From an uncultured Parasphingopyxis sp. (GTDB taxonomy: Bacteria; Pseudomonadota; Alphaproteobacteria; Sphingomonadales; Sphingomonadaceae), in the NCBI GenBank assembly GCA_905479515.1, contig CAJQMX010000222.1, positions 1 to 19,732 on the forward strand: DNA of 19,732 bases. Reading direction: 5' to 3'. This document shows, piece after piece, positions 1 to 8,746 of the stretch. The position numbers and the translations under genes were made by a program. Under the pieces are notes generated by a model that did not search any database, had not been told where the DNA came from, and saw nothing but the letters and a program-made list of their open reading frames with translations. Each line of letters starts with the position of its first letter. Position 1 is the first letter of the stretch.

Positions 1-175
1 CTGCGAACCTGCCCTTCAAGAAAAAAGCGGTCCTCGCCGCTCAATACGACCAAACCCGCCTGCCTGCCTACCATTACCAATGCTCCTGTCTGTTCAAACA
101 GAGCATATACAATGATACTTACTTCAATTCCAGATGACTAGCATGAACCTAAGAAACAGCCGGAACGCGCTGGGC
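1..175. other. Left edge, no gene recognised
   Basis: No convincing coding region, RNA or repeat is visible here. The stretch lies downstream of the minus-strand Sel1-type gene and may include its 3' untranslated region. No strong hairpin followed by a T-run was found. Confidence 0.4.
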
Positions 176-1129
176 CTAATTACCAACGTATTTGCCGCTC
201 GGTGTTAAATGGCAGCTAGTCCCAGAGACATAGCTGCCGTCAGGGCACATAGTCACTGGCCCGTTCCCACCCACGTAGGAGCCGTCGGGGGCCATTCGAG
301 GTGTTCCAGCAACGTATGATCCATTCGGTGCCATATGCGGCTGGCCACCGACGTAACTGCCATCAGGGGCCATTTGACAGCTGCCAGCGACGTAAGAGCC
401 GTCAGGGCACATTTGGGCGGGCGAGCCCACATAAGAGTTCTGCTTCTGACTGGAATTGCCTGGTCGTGCATAAGTCGTAACGGGCAAAGAATTATAGGAT
501 TGTATTGGTGATGACGAATAACTGCGAACGGGCGCAGGGTTTTGCTGTTTCGACGCGTAAGAATAAGCTGAAGCATCTTGAGAAACGCAGGCGCTGCCAA
601 ATCCGCAACCAATGAAGTAACCAAGCATTTGGGCAATTTGTCCTTGCGCTTCCAATTGCTGTTGTCTTGCGGCAAGTTGCCGTTGGTGTTGCCGTTCGAT
701 AGCCTGATTGTAAAGGTCTGGTTGAGGCACATTTTCATCCATTTGACTCAGCAGTTCACGGGCCAAAGGATCATTCCATCTTGCTGCGTGTTGGAATTGC
801 TGGATGCCGATATCCTTAAACCCGTTGTTAAAATTCAATATCGCTAAATGAGTGAGGCCAGAAATATGTCCGGCATTGGCGGCGCGCTCATACCATTGCG
901 CAGCGCAATAGACCTTGTCGCAGTCTTTCAGCAAACCGGCTTCTGCGAGCTGTGCCAAACGGAATATAGCTTCGGGCTTCTTAGATTTGTTAAACTTTTT
1001 CACGGCTTTGACTATATCGCCTTTTTCAGCGGCTTTGATGCCAGCCGACAGCGCATCAGCATGTGCGGGAGCATAACCAAAACTCGATACCAATAGTCCA
1101 ATAGCCAACGCGAGTAATTTTCTGGTCAT
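176..1129 (-). CDS. Secreted Sel1-like repeat protein with C-terminal PDGSYVGG tandem repeats
   Basis: A 317-residue protein with a clear Sec signal peptide: a basic start (MTRK), a hydrophobic core, and a likely signal peptidase I site after AHA near residue 24. It is therefore probably periplasmic or secreted. Residues about 28-130 have helical Sel1/TPR-like character (for example AAQWYERAANAGHISGLTHLA), a fold that usually mediates protein contacts. The middle is rich in Gln, Ser and Pro. The last roughly 80 residues are about six tandem units near 13 residues long, built on (M/C)-x-P-D/N-G-S-Y-V-x-G, several with a Cys (MCPDGSYV, SGTSCH). The ATG at 1129 is chosen because AGGGAGGGGAA lies just upstream on the minus strand. 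It has no operon partner in the window. Function is unknown; a role in surface or envelope interaction is only a guess. The gene itself is well supported. Confidence 0.85.
   Translation of the reverse strand: MTRKLLALAIGLLVSSFGYAPAHADALSAGIKAAEKGDIVKAVKKFNKSKKPEAIFRLAQLAEAGLLKDCDKVYCAAQWYERAANAGHISGLTHLAILNFNNGFKDIGIQQFQHAARWNDPLARELLSQMDENVPQPDLYNQAIERQHQRQLAARQQQLEAQGQIAQMLGYFIGCGFGSACVSQDASAYSYASKQQNPAPVRSYSSSPIQSYNSLPVTTYARPGNSSQKQNSYVGSPAQMCPDGSYVAGSCQMAPDGSYVGGQPHMAPNGSYVAGTPRMAPDGSYVGGNGPVTMCPDGSYVSGTSCHLTPSGKYVGN
185..430 (-). repeat. Tandem repeat coding for PDGSYVxG units
   Basis: About six imperfect units near 39 bp at the 3' end of the Sel1-like gene, seen on the plus strand as recurring acgta(a/g)gagccgtc-type blocks. 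Each encodes one Pro-Asp-Gly-Ser-Tyr-Val-x-Gly motif. The first and fifth units carry Cys where the others have Ala. The last unit has diverged to LTPSGKYVGN. Such arrays can vary in copy number between strains. Confidence 0.75.
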
Positions 1130-1229
1130 TGATTCCCCTCCCTTAGCTTCCGAAGTCGCAACATATCATTTCAGCAATGGGTCGTATATACCATGGAGTG
1201 ATCAGCACAAAAACCCGACCATGAGTTAG

Positions 1230-1463
1230 TATGGAAAGGGTCTCCAAAAAACGGATAAATATGATCTGCTTGTCCGATTGGGTGTGGAAATACGATCACG
1301 AGGGATGGCCGCAGGACTATCGCAAGAAGTTTTAGCTAATTCCTCTGGGATAGAACGCTCCCACATGGGAAAAATGGAGCGTGGAGAGTGTAATGTTACT
1401 TTTCTGAATGGTAATGATCAGGAAGCAGGTAGTTTCTGTTGGGTTCCACCGGTGCAACATTGA
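1230..1463 (+). pseudogene. Broken XRE-family helix-turn-helix regulator
   Basis: The open frame starts after a stop at 1227. It reads KTDKYDLLVRLGVEIRSR and then a typical XRE helix-turn-helix (AAGLSQEVLANSSGIERSHM, then GKMERGECNVTFLN), the core of a small Cro/C1-like repressor. After TFLN the similarity stops and the frame ends in unrelated residues (GNDQEAGSFCW...), so the last helix or helices are lost. No ATG lies in this frame. An ATG at 1231 reads MERVSKK in the +1 frame and would join the helix-turn-helix if the six-A run at 1246-1251 had one more A, so a 5' frameshift is likely as well. It may once have regulated the adjacent restriction operon, but that is inference. A short protein from the TTG at 1278 cannot be excluded. 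Confidence 0.6.
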
Positions 1464-1697
1464 AAAACAGGAGGCCTGCGATCGGTGAAGACTGGTTTGA
1501 GGCATTTGCCGCCATCCAAGAATAGGGCTTGAACCAGCCGTAGGGTGAGAGAGAAGTGTGATGGGCCCAGCCGGCGTTGCTATATTTCAGCATCCGGCTC
1601 TTCAACCAATTGATCGCACAGCTTCAAAGTAACTAGCCAAATGATGGGATCGGTTGTTAGAACGATGCGAGCAACATCCATAAATAAAGGCTGACGA
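1464..1697. other. Intergenic stretch upstream of hsdM
   Basis: No supported gene. A 69-codon minus-strand open frame crosses it (1396-1605) but has no recognisable motif. It probably holds the hsdM promoter, though no convincing -35/-10 pair was identified. The likely hsdM ribosome binding site AAAGG is at 1686-1690. Confidence 0.4.
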
Positions 1698-3746
1698 TTG
1701 ACCAATAATATTGAAGCCGTCGAAAAGCGTCTCTGGACGGCAGCGGATCAGCTCCGCGCGAACAGCGATTTTGCCAGCAATGAATATTTCATGCCAGTCA
1801 TGGGCCTGATCTTCCTGCGCCATGCTTATAGCCGCTATTTGGCGGTCAAGCCGGAGATTGAAGCGGGATTGCCCAGCCGGGGTGGTGTGACGCCACCGCT
1901 GCGGAAAGAAGATTTCACCAGTCGGGGGGCCATCTTCCTCCAGCCCGAGGCACAGTTTGACTATTTAGTGAATCTGCCTGAGGCCGAAGATCGCGCAGAA
2001 GCAATTATTGCCGCCATGGAGGCCGTAGAGGGCGATTATGATACGCTCAAAGGTGTCTTGCCCAAGGCAGAGTATCAACGGCTAGAAAACGATGTTCTAG
2101 GAAGCGTTCTGCGCATTTTTAATGATTCAGCATTAGAAAAAGCGGACGGTGATGTGTTCGGACGTATCTACGAATATTTCCTAACCCAGTTTGCCGATCA
2201 AGGCGCGCATGATGGCGGAGAATTCTTCACTCCGCCTTCGCTTGTCCAGATGATTGTCAACGCAATAGAGCCAGATCATGGGAAGGTCTTGGATCCGGCC
2301 TGTGGTTCTGGCGGCATGTTCGTGCAAAGCGCTCACTTCATTGAGAAGATGAAGCAAGACCCAACTGAAGTTGCAACATTTTACGGACAAGAAAAAAATC
2401 CTACGACGATCCGGTTGGCGAAAATGAACCTTGCTGTGCATGGGCTGGAAGGAAAGATTGAACCAGGAATCACCTATTACACTGATGCGCATGAGATGGT
2501 CGGACAGAATGCCGATGGCGATGTGATCGGCAAGGCCGACTTCGTGATGGCGAACCCGCCGTTCAATGTGGACGAGGTGGATGCGGAGAGGATCAGGAAG
2601 GACCTCCGACTGCCCTTTGGTCTGCCCGGCGTGAACAAGGGCAAGAAGGTCTCCAACGGCAACTATCTGTGGATCAGCTATTTTTACAGCTATCTGAAGG
2701 AATCTGGACGTGCCGGTTTTGTCATGTCGTCTCAGGCTTCCAGTGCTGGCGGTGAAGAGGCGAAGGTGCGACAGAAGCTGATAGAGACTGGCGATGTCGG
2801 TGCGATGATCGCTATCAGGGGTAACTTCTTCTACACACGCTCTGTCCCCTGCGAACTGTGGATATTGAACCGCAACAAGCCGGAGCATCTTAAAGACAAA
2901 GTGCTGATGCTGGATGCGCGACAAGTGTTCCGAACGGTCAGCAAAAAGGTGAAGGATTTCTCGCCCGAACAGTTGCAGAACCTGACATCAATCTTCTGGC
3001 TCTATCGCGGACAAGAAGAGAGGTTTCGAGAATTGGTCGCATCCTACCTCGACCGCACGATGGCCGAGGCGCTGGCCAGCGATTCGGCCACTGAACCGAT
3101 GTTGGAAGCTTTGGATGAATTGATCGAAGCGCTGGAAGAAAAGGCCGAGGCGGAACTGCTGGACCCGCTGACTGAAGCCCGGTCGACATTTCAGGCGGAT
3201 TGGGAATCTTATCTGGCGACAGTGCTAGAGCTGGACAAAGCATGGAAGGACGGCGTCGTTCCTATTGTTGGGCTGCACGAATCGCATGATGATCTGGAGC
3301 CAGTGGCAGATGCCAGTCGCGATCTCGTGAAGCAGATCGATCAACTCTACAAATTCGCGGAGAAGGCGCACCGAGAAGGCGGCGGCAAGCGCGGCAAGGC
3401 TAGTCCGCTGAAGGCGCTTGAAGAGGCTCGCAAGGAGGCTGTCGATCAGCTCAAGCTGGCGAAATACTTCCATCGTCAGGCGCACTGGCTGCTCATCCGC
3501 TTTCCCGATGCTGAACTGGTGGCGGTTCCTGGTCTAGTAAAGCTGGTAGATCGCGCCGAACTGGAGGCCAAAGACTGGTCGCTTACACCCGGTCGCTACG
3601 TAGGCGTCGCACCGGAAGAGGAGGATGAGGATTTCGATTTCGAAGGCACGATGAGCGACATCCACATCGAGCTAAAAGGATTGAATGAGGAGGCGTCGGA
3701 CCTAGCGCGTCAGATTGAAGCGAATCTTGAAGGGCTAGGTTTGTGA
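1698..3746 (+). CDS. hsdM: Type I restriction-modification methyltransferase subunit HsdM
   Basis: A 682-residue N6-adenine DNA methyltransferase subunit. With HsdS it methylates the recognition site, protecting self DNA, and with HsdR it forms the restriction complex. The N-terminal HsdM helical domain starts at residue 5 (EAVEKRLWTAADQLRANSDF). AdoMet motif I is DPACGSGG at 199-206, and the catalytic motif IV is NPPF at 286-289 (ANPPFNVDE). GEFFTPPSLVQMIV around 174-187 is the usual HsdM signature. The start is TTG: a stop at 1692-1694 excludes earlier starts, and AAAGG lies 7 bases upstream. The protein is longer than classical HsdM of about 500-530 residues; the extra C-terminal 200 or so residues are charged, Glu/Lys-rich and probably helical or coiled coil. 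The stop overlaps the hsdS start (GTGA), indicating translational coupling. No inactivating lesion is visible. Confidence 0.95.
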   Translation: MTNNIEAVEKRLWTAADQLRANSDFASNEYFMPVMGLIFLRHAYSRYLAVKPEIEAGLPSRGGVTPPLRKEDFTSRGAIFLQPEAQFDYLVNLPEAEDRAEAIIAAMEAVEGDYDTLKGVLPKAEYQRLENDVLGSVLRIFNDSALEKADGDVFGRIYEYFLTQFADQGAHDGGEFFTPPSLVQMIVNAIEPDHGKVLDPACGSGGMFVQSAHFIEKMKQDPTEVATFYGQEKNPTTIRLAKMNLAVHGLEGKIEPGITYYTDAHEMVGQNADGDVIGKADFVMANPPFNVDEVDAERIRKDLRLPFGLPGVNKGKKVSNGNYLWISYFYSYLKESGRAGFVMSSQASSAGGEEAKVRQKLIETGDVGAMIAIRGNFFYTRSVPCELWILNRNKPEHLKDKVLMLDARQVFRTVSKKVKDFSPEQLQNLTSIFWLYRGQEERFRELVASYLDRTMAEALASDSATEPMLEALDELIEALEEKAEAELLDPLTEARSTFQADWESYLATVLELDKAWKDGVVPIVGLHESHDDLEPVADASRDLVKQIDQLYKFAEKAHREGGGKRGKASPLKALEEARKEAVDQLKLAKYFHRQAHWLLIRFPDAELVAVPGLVKLVDRAELEAKDWSLTPGRYVGVAPEEEDEDFDFEGTMSDIHIELKGLNEEASDLARQIEANLEGLGL

Positions 3747-4942
3747 GTTGGCCGGAGTATCCTCTGGACGAGCTGGGCACGGTTTCGCGGGGAAAGTCGA
3801 GACATAGACCAAGAGATGCTACCCACCTTTACGGCGGGCCATATCCCTTTATTCAAACAGGCGATGTGAAGCATGCGGGCTTATATCTAAGCAACTTCAG
3901 TCAAACATATAGTGAGGCGGGCCTTGCGCAAAGCAAGCTCTGGCCCGAAGGAACGCTCTGCATCACCATTGCTGCAAACATTGCAGACACTTCGATTCTT
4001 AAGATTGAAGCTTGCTTTCCCGATAGCATAATCGGCTTCGCCCCGGATCACAAAAAAGCGGACGCTCGTTTCATTAAATATTTGTTCGATGCCCGTTTCA
4101 AGCGCCAGTATCGAACGTTCACCCAAGGCGCAGCACAAGATAACTTGAGTCAAGGAAAACTCCTTTCGCTCAACTTCCCAACTCCCGATATTGCAGAGCA
4201 ACAGCGCATTGCTAACATCCTCTCGGCTTATGACGATATGATTGAGAATAACCGGCGGCGGATTGCCTTGTTGGAGGAGGCCGCGCGGCAGCTTTATAAG
4301 GAATGGTTCGTCCGCTTCCGATTCCCCGGCCATGAACATACCGAAATCATCGACGGTGTGCCGGAGGGATGGGAGCGCACTCCGGCCTCTACTGTCATGA
4401 ACATCCTGTCGGGAGGCACGCCAAAGACAACAACTCCACAATTCTGGGATGGCGAAATTGGCTTTTTTACTCCCAAGGATGCAGTGCAAGCTGCCTATGT
4501 GTCTTCCACTGAAAAGACGATAACCGATGAGGGCTTGGCCAAGTGCAACAGCAAGCTCTACCCAAAGGACACGCTGTTCATCACTGCGCGCGGCACAGTG
4601 GGTAAAATGAATCTCGCCCTCGTTCCAATGGCCATGAACCAATCGTGTTACGCTTTGGTTAGTAACTCCTGTCTGTCGCAACGCCTGCTTTATTTGACTA
4701 TGGAAGCAAGCCTTCAGCAATTTCGCAGTCAAGCATCAGGCGCTGTTTTTGACGCAATCATTGTTTCTACGTTTGACCGCATTTCAGTCATTAGGCCCGA
4801 TCTTAGAATCGCCGAAGCATTCGATCTAGTTGTGAATCCAATTTTCGATCTGATCGCCAACTTAGGCAGACAAATCGAGCAACTCGCCAATGCACGCGAT
4901 TTGCTCCTCCCCAGGCTGATGAACGGAACCCTGACCGTATGA
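3743..4942 (+). CDS. hsdS: Type I restriction-modification specificity subunit HsdS
   Basis: A 399-residue DNA-recognition subunit with the standard two-half layout. Target recognition domain 1 covers roughly residues 1-150. The first conserved spacer is at 152-195 (EQQRIANILSAYDDMIENN, then a helix ending KEWFVRFRFPG). Target recognition domain 2 covers about 205-370 and begins VPEGWERTPASTVMNILSGG, with the common GGTPKT motif. The C-terminal conserved helix is at 374-399 (QIEQLANARDLLLPRLMNG). The two spacer helices form the coiled coil that sets the distance between the half-sites. The start is GTG, overlapping the hsdM stop; the gene ends in an ATGA overlap with hsdR. The bipartite DNA target cannot be deduced from sequence alone. 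No inverted duplicate hsdS fragment is seen nearby, so phase variation by shuffling is not indicated. Confidence 0.94.
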   Translation: MSWPEYPLDELGTVSRGKSRHRPRDATHLYGGPYPFIQTGDVKHAGLYLSNFSQTYSEAGLAQSKLWPEGTLCITIAANIADTSILKIEACFPDSIIGFAPDHKKADARFIKYLFDARFKRQYRTFTQGAAQDNLSQGKLLSLNFPTPDIAEQQRIANILSAYDDMIENNRRRIALLEEAARQLYKEWFVRFRFPGHEHTEIIDGVPEGWERTPASTVMNILSGGTPKTTTPQFWDGEIGFFTPKDAVQAAYVSSTEKTITDEGLAKCNSKLYPKDTLFITARGTVGKMNLALVPMAMNQSCYALVSNSCLSQRLLYLTMEASLQQFRSQASGAVFDAIIVSTFDRISVIRPDLRIAEAFDLVVNPIFDLIANLGRQIEQLANARDLLLPRLMNGTLTV

Positions 4943-7900
4943 CAGCCATGAACGAAGATACGCTCGTCCAGCAAACCATGGCCGATTATTTGGCCGATGC
5001 GCTGGGCTGGGAAAGCATGTTTGCGTTCAACACCGAGACGCTGGGGCCGGAAGGCTTATTGGGTCGCGCATCTGAACAAGATGTCATCCTCACGCGTCAT
5101 CTGGGCGAAGCGCTGATCCGGCTCAATCCCGGCCTACCCGATGCCGCTTATCAGGATGCGTTGCGTCAGATTACTGATGCACCGCTTGGCTCGAGCCTGA
5201 CCGCAATCAACCGTGATGCCTATGATTTGGTCAAGAACGGGGTGCTCGCCAGTTTCCGCGACGCCAAGGGCGACCTGGTCAAGCAGCGGCTTCGGCTGAT
5301 CGACTTTGACCAGCCGGACAACAATCATTTTCTCTGCGTCCGGGAATTGTGGATCAAGGGCGATCTTTATCGCCGCCGAGCCGACATCATCGGTTTTGTA
5401 AACGGGCTGCCGTTGCTGTTTGTCGAGTGCAAGGCGATCCACAAGGATTTGCGCCACGCCTATGAAGAGAACCTGGCAGACTACAAGGACACGATCCCGC
5501 ATCTGTTCCACCACAACGGCTTCATCATCCTGACCAACGGGCATGAGGCCAAGATCGGCTCCATCACCAGCAAGTTCGAGCATTTCAACGATTGGAAACG
5601 GCTGGAGGAAGATGAGCCGGGTGTGGTTGATCTGGAAACCATGTTGAAGGGAGTGTGCGCCAAAGGCAATTTCATCGACTTACTGGAAAACTTCATCCTG
5701 TTCGATGATGGCGGCGAGAAGCTGGTCAAGATCGTTGCGCGCAACCATCAATATCTGGGCGTCAATCGCGCGCTGGCGGCAGTCCGTGATCGGGATGCGC
5801 GCGATGGCAAGCTGGGCGTGTTCTGGCACACACAGGGTTCAGGAAAGAGCTATTCCATCGCCATGCTCACACAGAAGATCCATCGCAAGCTGGGCAGCAA
5901 TTTTACCTTCCTCATCTGCACGGATCGCATTGACTTGGATGGCCAGATTTACGGCACCTTCGCCGGAACCGGCCTGGTCAACAATGACAAGGAGCAGGTG
6001 CGGGCTGGATCCGGTAAAGAGCTAAAAGAGCTGCTCGGACTTCACAAACCCTACATCTTCACGCTGATCCACAGGTTCAATCAGGAGGTCGATCCAGACG
6101 ATCCCTATTCCAGCCGCGATGACATCATCGTGATTACGGATGAAGCGCACAGGACGCAAAACGGGTTGCTCTCGCTCAATATGCGCAACGCGCTCCCCAA
6201 TGCCAGCTTCCTGGGCTTTACCGGCACGCCGTTGATGGCGGGCGATGAAGTTACCAAACAGACTTTTGGGGATTATGTCTCAACCTATGATTTCCAGCGC
6301 GCGGTGGAAGATGGAGCAACCGTGCCGTTATTCTATGACGCGCGCGGGGAAGAGCTGGGTGTTGCAACCACTGATCTCAATGAAAAGATCGCCGCCAAGC
6401 TCGACGAGCTGGAACTGGATGATCCTGATGTGACCGAGCGGCTCGAGAAGGAGCTGAAACGGGAGTATCATGTTATCACGGCGGACAAGCGGCTGGACGC
6501 GATCGCTGCCGATTTTGTTCAGCATTACACCACCGGCTGGGAGAGCGGCAAAGCAATGCTGGTGTGTATCGACAAGCTGACCTGTGTGAAAATGCACGGG
6601 CTGATCGAGAAACACTGGGATCTACGGATTGCCGAACTAGAGAAGGAGTTGGCCAAGGCTTCTGACGAGCAGGAATTGGCTGACCGGCAACGCCAACTGG
6701 ATTGGGTGAAAGCGACCAAGGCGGCGGTCATTGTTTCGGAAGAGCAAGGCGAAGTGAAGCGGTTCGAGAATTGGGGGTTGGACATCATTCCTCACCGGAC
6801 GCTGATCAAGAACGGTTTTGAGACCGAAGACGGCAAGCGGCTCGATGTTGAAAGCGCATTCAAGAAGGAAGATCACCCGTTCCGCATCGCCATAGTCTGC
6901 GCAATGTGGCTTACCGGTTTTGATGTGCCGAGCCTTGCCACGCTCTATCTCGACAAGCCGCTCAAGGCCCACACGCTGATGCAAGCCATCGCGCGGGCAA
7001 ACCGGGTTCAGGAAGGCAAGAATAACGGTCTGATCGTCGATTATTGCGGAATACTGAAAAACCTCCGCAAAGCGCTTGCCACCTATGGCGGAACGACAAG
7101 CTCCGGGCCGGGAGGGGCGGGGCCAGAAACCAATCCGGTCCGCCCTCCCGAAGAACTTCTGGCCGATCTGGAGGAAGCGATTGAAGCGGCAGAAGGCTTT
7201 CTCTCCGCACGAAATTTCCGACTGCTCGATATTCTGGAGAAAACGGGGTTCGATAAGAACCGGGCAATCCTAGATGCCAAGGAAGCGGTGAACGAGAATG
7301 ACGAAAGCCGCAAACGCTTTCAAATCATGGCGCGTGAGGTTTTCAAGAAGTTCAAGTCCTGCGTGAACTACCGAGCGGTCAATGCCTATCGGCCCCGATT
7401 TGCAGCAATCAAGGTGATCTACAACAGCCTCGAGGAAGACGTGAAAAAGGCTGATATTTCAGACATCATGCGTGAATTGCAGGCAGTGGTCGACGAGGCC
7501 ATTGAAGTGACGCCGGGATTGGTGCGGGAAGATCGGCAGCAGCCTTATGACATCAGCCGTATCGACTTTGAACGGTTAAAGAAGGAATTTGAACGAAGTC
7601 CCAAGAAGAACACGACCGTCCAAAGCCTGAAAGATGCCATCCAGCGCAAACTTGAACTGATGCTCCGCCAAAACCCGTTGCGCACCGATTTGCAGAAGCA
7701 CTACGAAAAGCTCGTTGCCGAATATAACAGCGAGAAAGATGCCGTGAATATCGAGCGAGTTTTTGCGGCATTGCTGATTTTGGCTGACGAGCTGGATCAG
7801 GAACAGAAACGCGCAGTCCGCGAAGGGCTGGATGAGGATACGCTGGCGCTGTTCGACTTGTTGATGAAGCCCGACTTGAAGAAAGCGGACATCAAGCGGC

Positions 7901-8142
7901 TCAAAGCCGTTGCGGCTGGTTTATACGCGACACTACAGGCGCAGATAAACGCAATGCAGGATTTCGCTGCCAAACAGGGGACGCGCGATCAGATAAAGGT
8001 GACTATTCACCACTATCTGTGGGACGAAAAGACTGGCTTGCCCGGCAGCTATAGCCGACCGGAAATTGTAACCAAGGCCGATGCTGTGTTTGCGCATCTG
8101 GTGATGCAGGCTCGTCAAACCAATTGGAATAGAGCCGTATAA
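4939..8142 (+). CDS. hsdR: Type I restriction endonuclease/translocase subunit HsdR
   Basis: A 1067-residue motor and nuclease subunit that translocates and cuts unmethylated foreign DNA. The N-terminal HSDR_N nuclease of PD-(D/E)xK type is visible as D149 with E163-C-K165 (RRADIIGFVNGLPLLFVECK). The superfamily 2 motor follows: Walker A TQGSGKS at 298-304, DEAH at 401-404, FTGTP near 428-432, and an arginine-finger motif QAIARANR near residue 685. The C-terminal part (KNTTVQSLKDAIQRKLELML onward) resembles the DUF3387-type HsdR C-terminal domain that docks the motor on the methylase core. The ATG at 4939 overlaps the hsdS stop; an ATG three codons later (4948) is equally possible. Length and all key residues are intact, so restriction is predicted to be functional. 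Confidence 0.95.
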   Translation: MTAMNEDTLVQQTMADYLADALGWESMFAFNTETLGPEGLLGRASEQDVILTRHLGEALIRLNPGLPDAAYQDALRQITDAPLGSSLTAINRDAYDLVKNGVLASFRDAKGDLVKQRLRLIDFDQPDNNHFLCVRELWIKGDLYRRRADIIGFVNGLPLLFVECKAIHKDLRHAYEENLADYKDTIPHLFHHNGFIILTNGHEAKIGSITSKFEHFNDWKRLEEDEPGVVDLETMLKGVCAKGNFIDLLENFILFDDGGEKLVKIVARNHQYLGVNRALAAVRDRDARDGKLGVFWHTQGSGKSYSIAMLTQKIHRKLGSNFTFLICTDRIDLDGQIYGTFAGTGLVNNDKEQVRAGSGKELKELLGLHKPYIFTLIHRFNQEVDPDDPYSSRDDIIVITDEAHRTQNGLLSLNMRNALPNASFLGFTGTPLMAGDEVTKQTFGDYVSTYDFQRAVEDGATVPLFYDARGEELGVATTDLNEKIAAKLDELELDDPDVTERLEKELKREYHVITADKRLDAIAADFVQHYTTGWESGKAMLVCIDKLTCVKMHGLIEKHWDLRIAELEKELAKASDEQELADRQRQLDWVKATKAAVIVSEEQGEVKRFENWGLDIIPHRTLIKNGFETEDGKRLDVESAFKKEDHPFRIAIVCAMWLTGFDVPSLATLYLDKPLKAHTLMQAIARANRVQEGKNNGLIVDYCGILKNLRKALATYGGTTSSGPGGAGPETNPVRPPEELLADLEEAIEAAEGFLSARNFRLLDILEKTGFDKNRAILDAKEAVNENDESRKRFQIMAREVFKKFKSCVNYRAVNAYRPRFAAIKVIYNSLEEDVKKADISDIMRELQAVVDEAIEVTPGLVREDRQQPYDISRIDFERLKKEFERSPKKNTTVQSLKDAIQRKLELMLRQNPLRTDLQKHYEKLVAEYNSEKDAVNIERVFAALLILADELDQEQKRAVREGLDEDTLALFDLLMKPDLKKADIKRLKAVAAGLYATLQAQINAMQDFAAKQGTRDQIKVTIHHYLWDEKTGLPGSYSRPEIVTKADAVFAHLVMQARQTNWNRAV

Positions 8143-8243
8143 TCACGGCACTGGCTCGTCCGTCCGTGAAAGGGAACACCGCTCAGAATACCGATTTTAG
8201 CCAAAGCTACGAAGGCTTTGTCAAAGTCAGGCTTGCCGTGATT
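8141..8243. repeat. 10-bp perfect inverted repeat bracketing the hsdR-TAC gap
   Basis: AATCACGGCA at 8141-8150, overlapping the hsdR stop, is exactly complementary to TGCCGTGATT at 8234-8243, with 83 bases between. A smaller hairpin CAAAGC/GCTTTG lies inside, around 8201-8219. There is no T-run, so this is not a standard intrinsic terminator. It could be an RNA structure separating the two operons or the trace of an insertion. Confidence 0.4.
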
Positions 8244-8306
8244 TGATATAGCGCATAACCTCCCAAATATAAAATTCACTTGTAATGTGTTAAGAGTATT
8301 ATTAAC
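8243..8306 (+). promoter_or_regulatory. Candidate promoter/operator of the TAC operon
   Basis: This AT-rich stretch holds TTGATA at 8243-8248 and TATAAA at 8268-8273. The 19-base spacing is longer than ideal. It is followed by an inverted repeat GTTAA (8289-8293) / TTAAC (8302-8306) with an 8-base centre, just before the toxin start. An operator at this place would suit autoregulation by the XRE antitoxin. The evidence is sequence shape only. Confidence 0.3.
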
Positions 8307-8316
8307 TTATCCATAT

Positions 8317-8745
8317 ATGAAAGCCCCCATGGATGATTCTCTCGAACAGATCGAATGCGACGTCCTTGCGGAGCACTCTGGCGCCCGCGTTGTCATAAGG
8401 CGAGCGATTGGAAAGGTATATGATGCATTGGACGTTCGAGCGCGAGGCCGGTTTTCGGCTGTGATGAAACGGTGGTGCGATGATCCGTCTCAACTCACAC
8501 CCGAAATGTTTAATGGAAACGAGGGCAGGACCTCCCGACACAATATGATGCTGCAAGCGTTCAAAAATAATGCGGCGAAGGTAAGGCTTTATGGGTTCCC
8601 GCTTTCAGTGGCTGATAAGAAGACTTTCATAATTGTAGATGCCGATACAGCCAAGAAAAAAAATAAGGCTGACCCAAATATTTTGAAACGAGCAAAGGCT
8701 CGAATTGATGATTTTTTAGATGAAGTAGACAAAAAGGAAATTTAG
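8317..8745 (+). CDS. HigB/RelE-superfamily toxin, first gene of a toxin-antitoxin-chaperone operon
   Basis: About 142 residues from the ATG at 8317. The frame stays open back to a GTG at 8287, and an ATG at 8329 is an alternative; none has a strong ribosome binding site. The C-terminal half has the RelE/HigB (Gp49-like) pattern: RGRFSAVMKRWCDD, then KVRLYGF (88-94), KTFIIVDAD (102-110), KKKNKAD (113-119), and a final helix LKRAKARIDDF. Members of this fold are usually ribosome-dependent mRNA interferases that block translation. It is followed after 1 base by an XRE antitoxin and then by a SecB-like gene. Toxin-first order is typical of higBA and of the Mycobacterium tuberculosis Rv1955-1957 TAC operon. 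The fold assignment comes from motif reading, not a search; the catalytic residues are not certain. Confidence 0.75.
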   Translation: MKAPMDDSLEQIECDVLAEHSGARVVIRRAIGKVYDALDVRARGRFSAVMKRWCDDPSQLTPEMFNGNEGRTSRHNMMLQAFKNNAAKVRLYGFPLSVADKKTFIIVDADTAKKKNKADPNILKRAKARIDDFLDEVDKKEI

Positions 8746-8746
8746 C

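Noticed and set aside
1396..1605. Minus-strand 69-codon open frame considered as a transposase fragment
   Set aside because: No catalytic motif or similarity to a transposase family could be recognised.
3887..4732. A 281-codon minus-strand open frame opposite hsdS
   Set aside because: No motif or ribosome binding site, and hsdS on the plus strand has clear conserved regions; it is a shadow.
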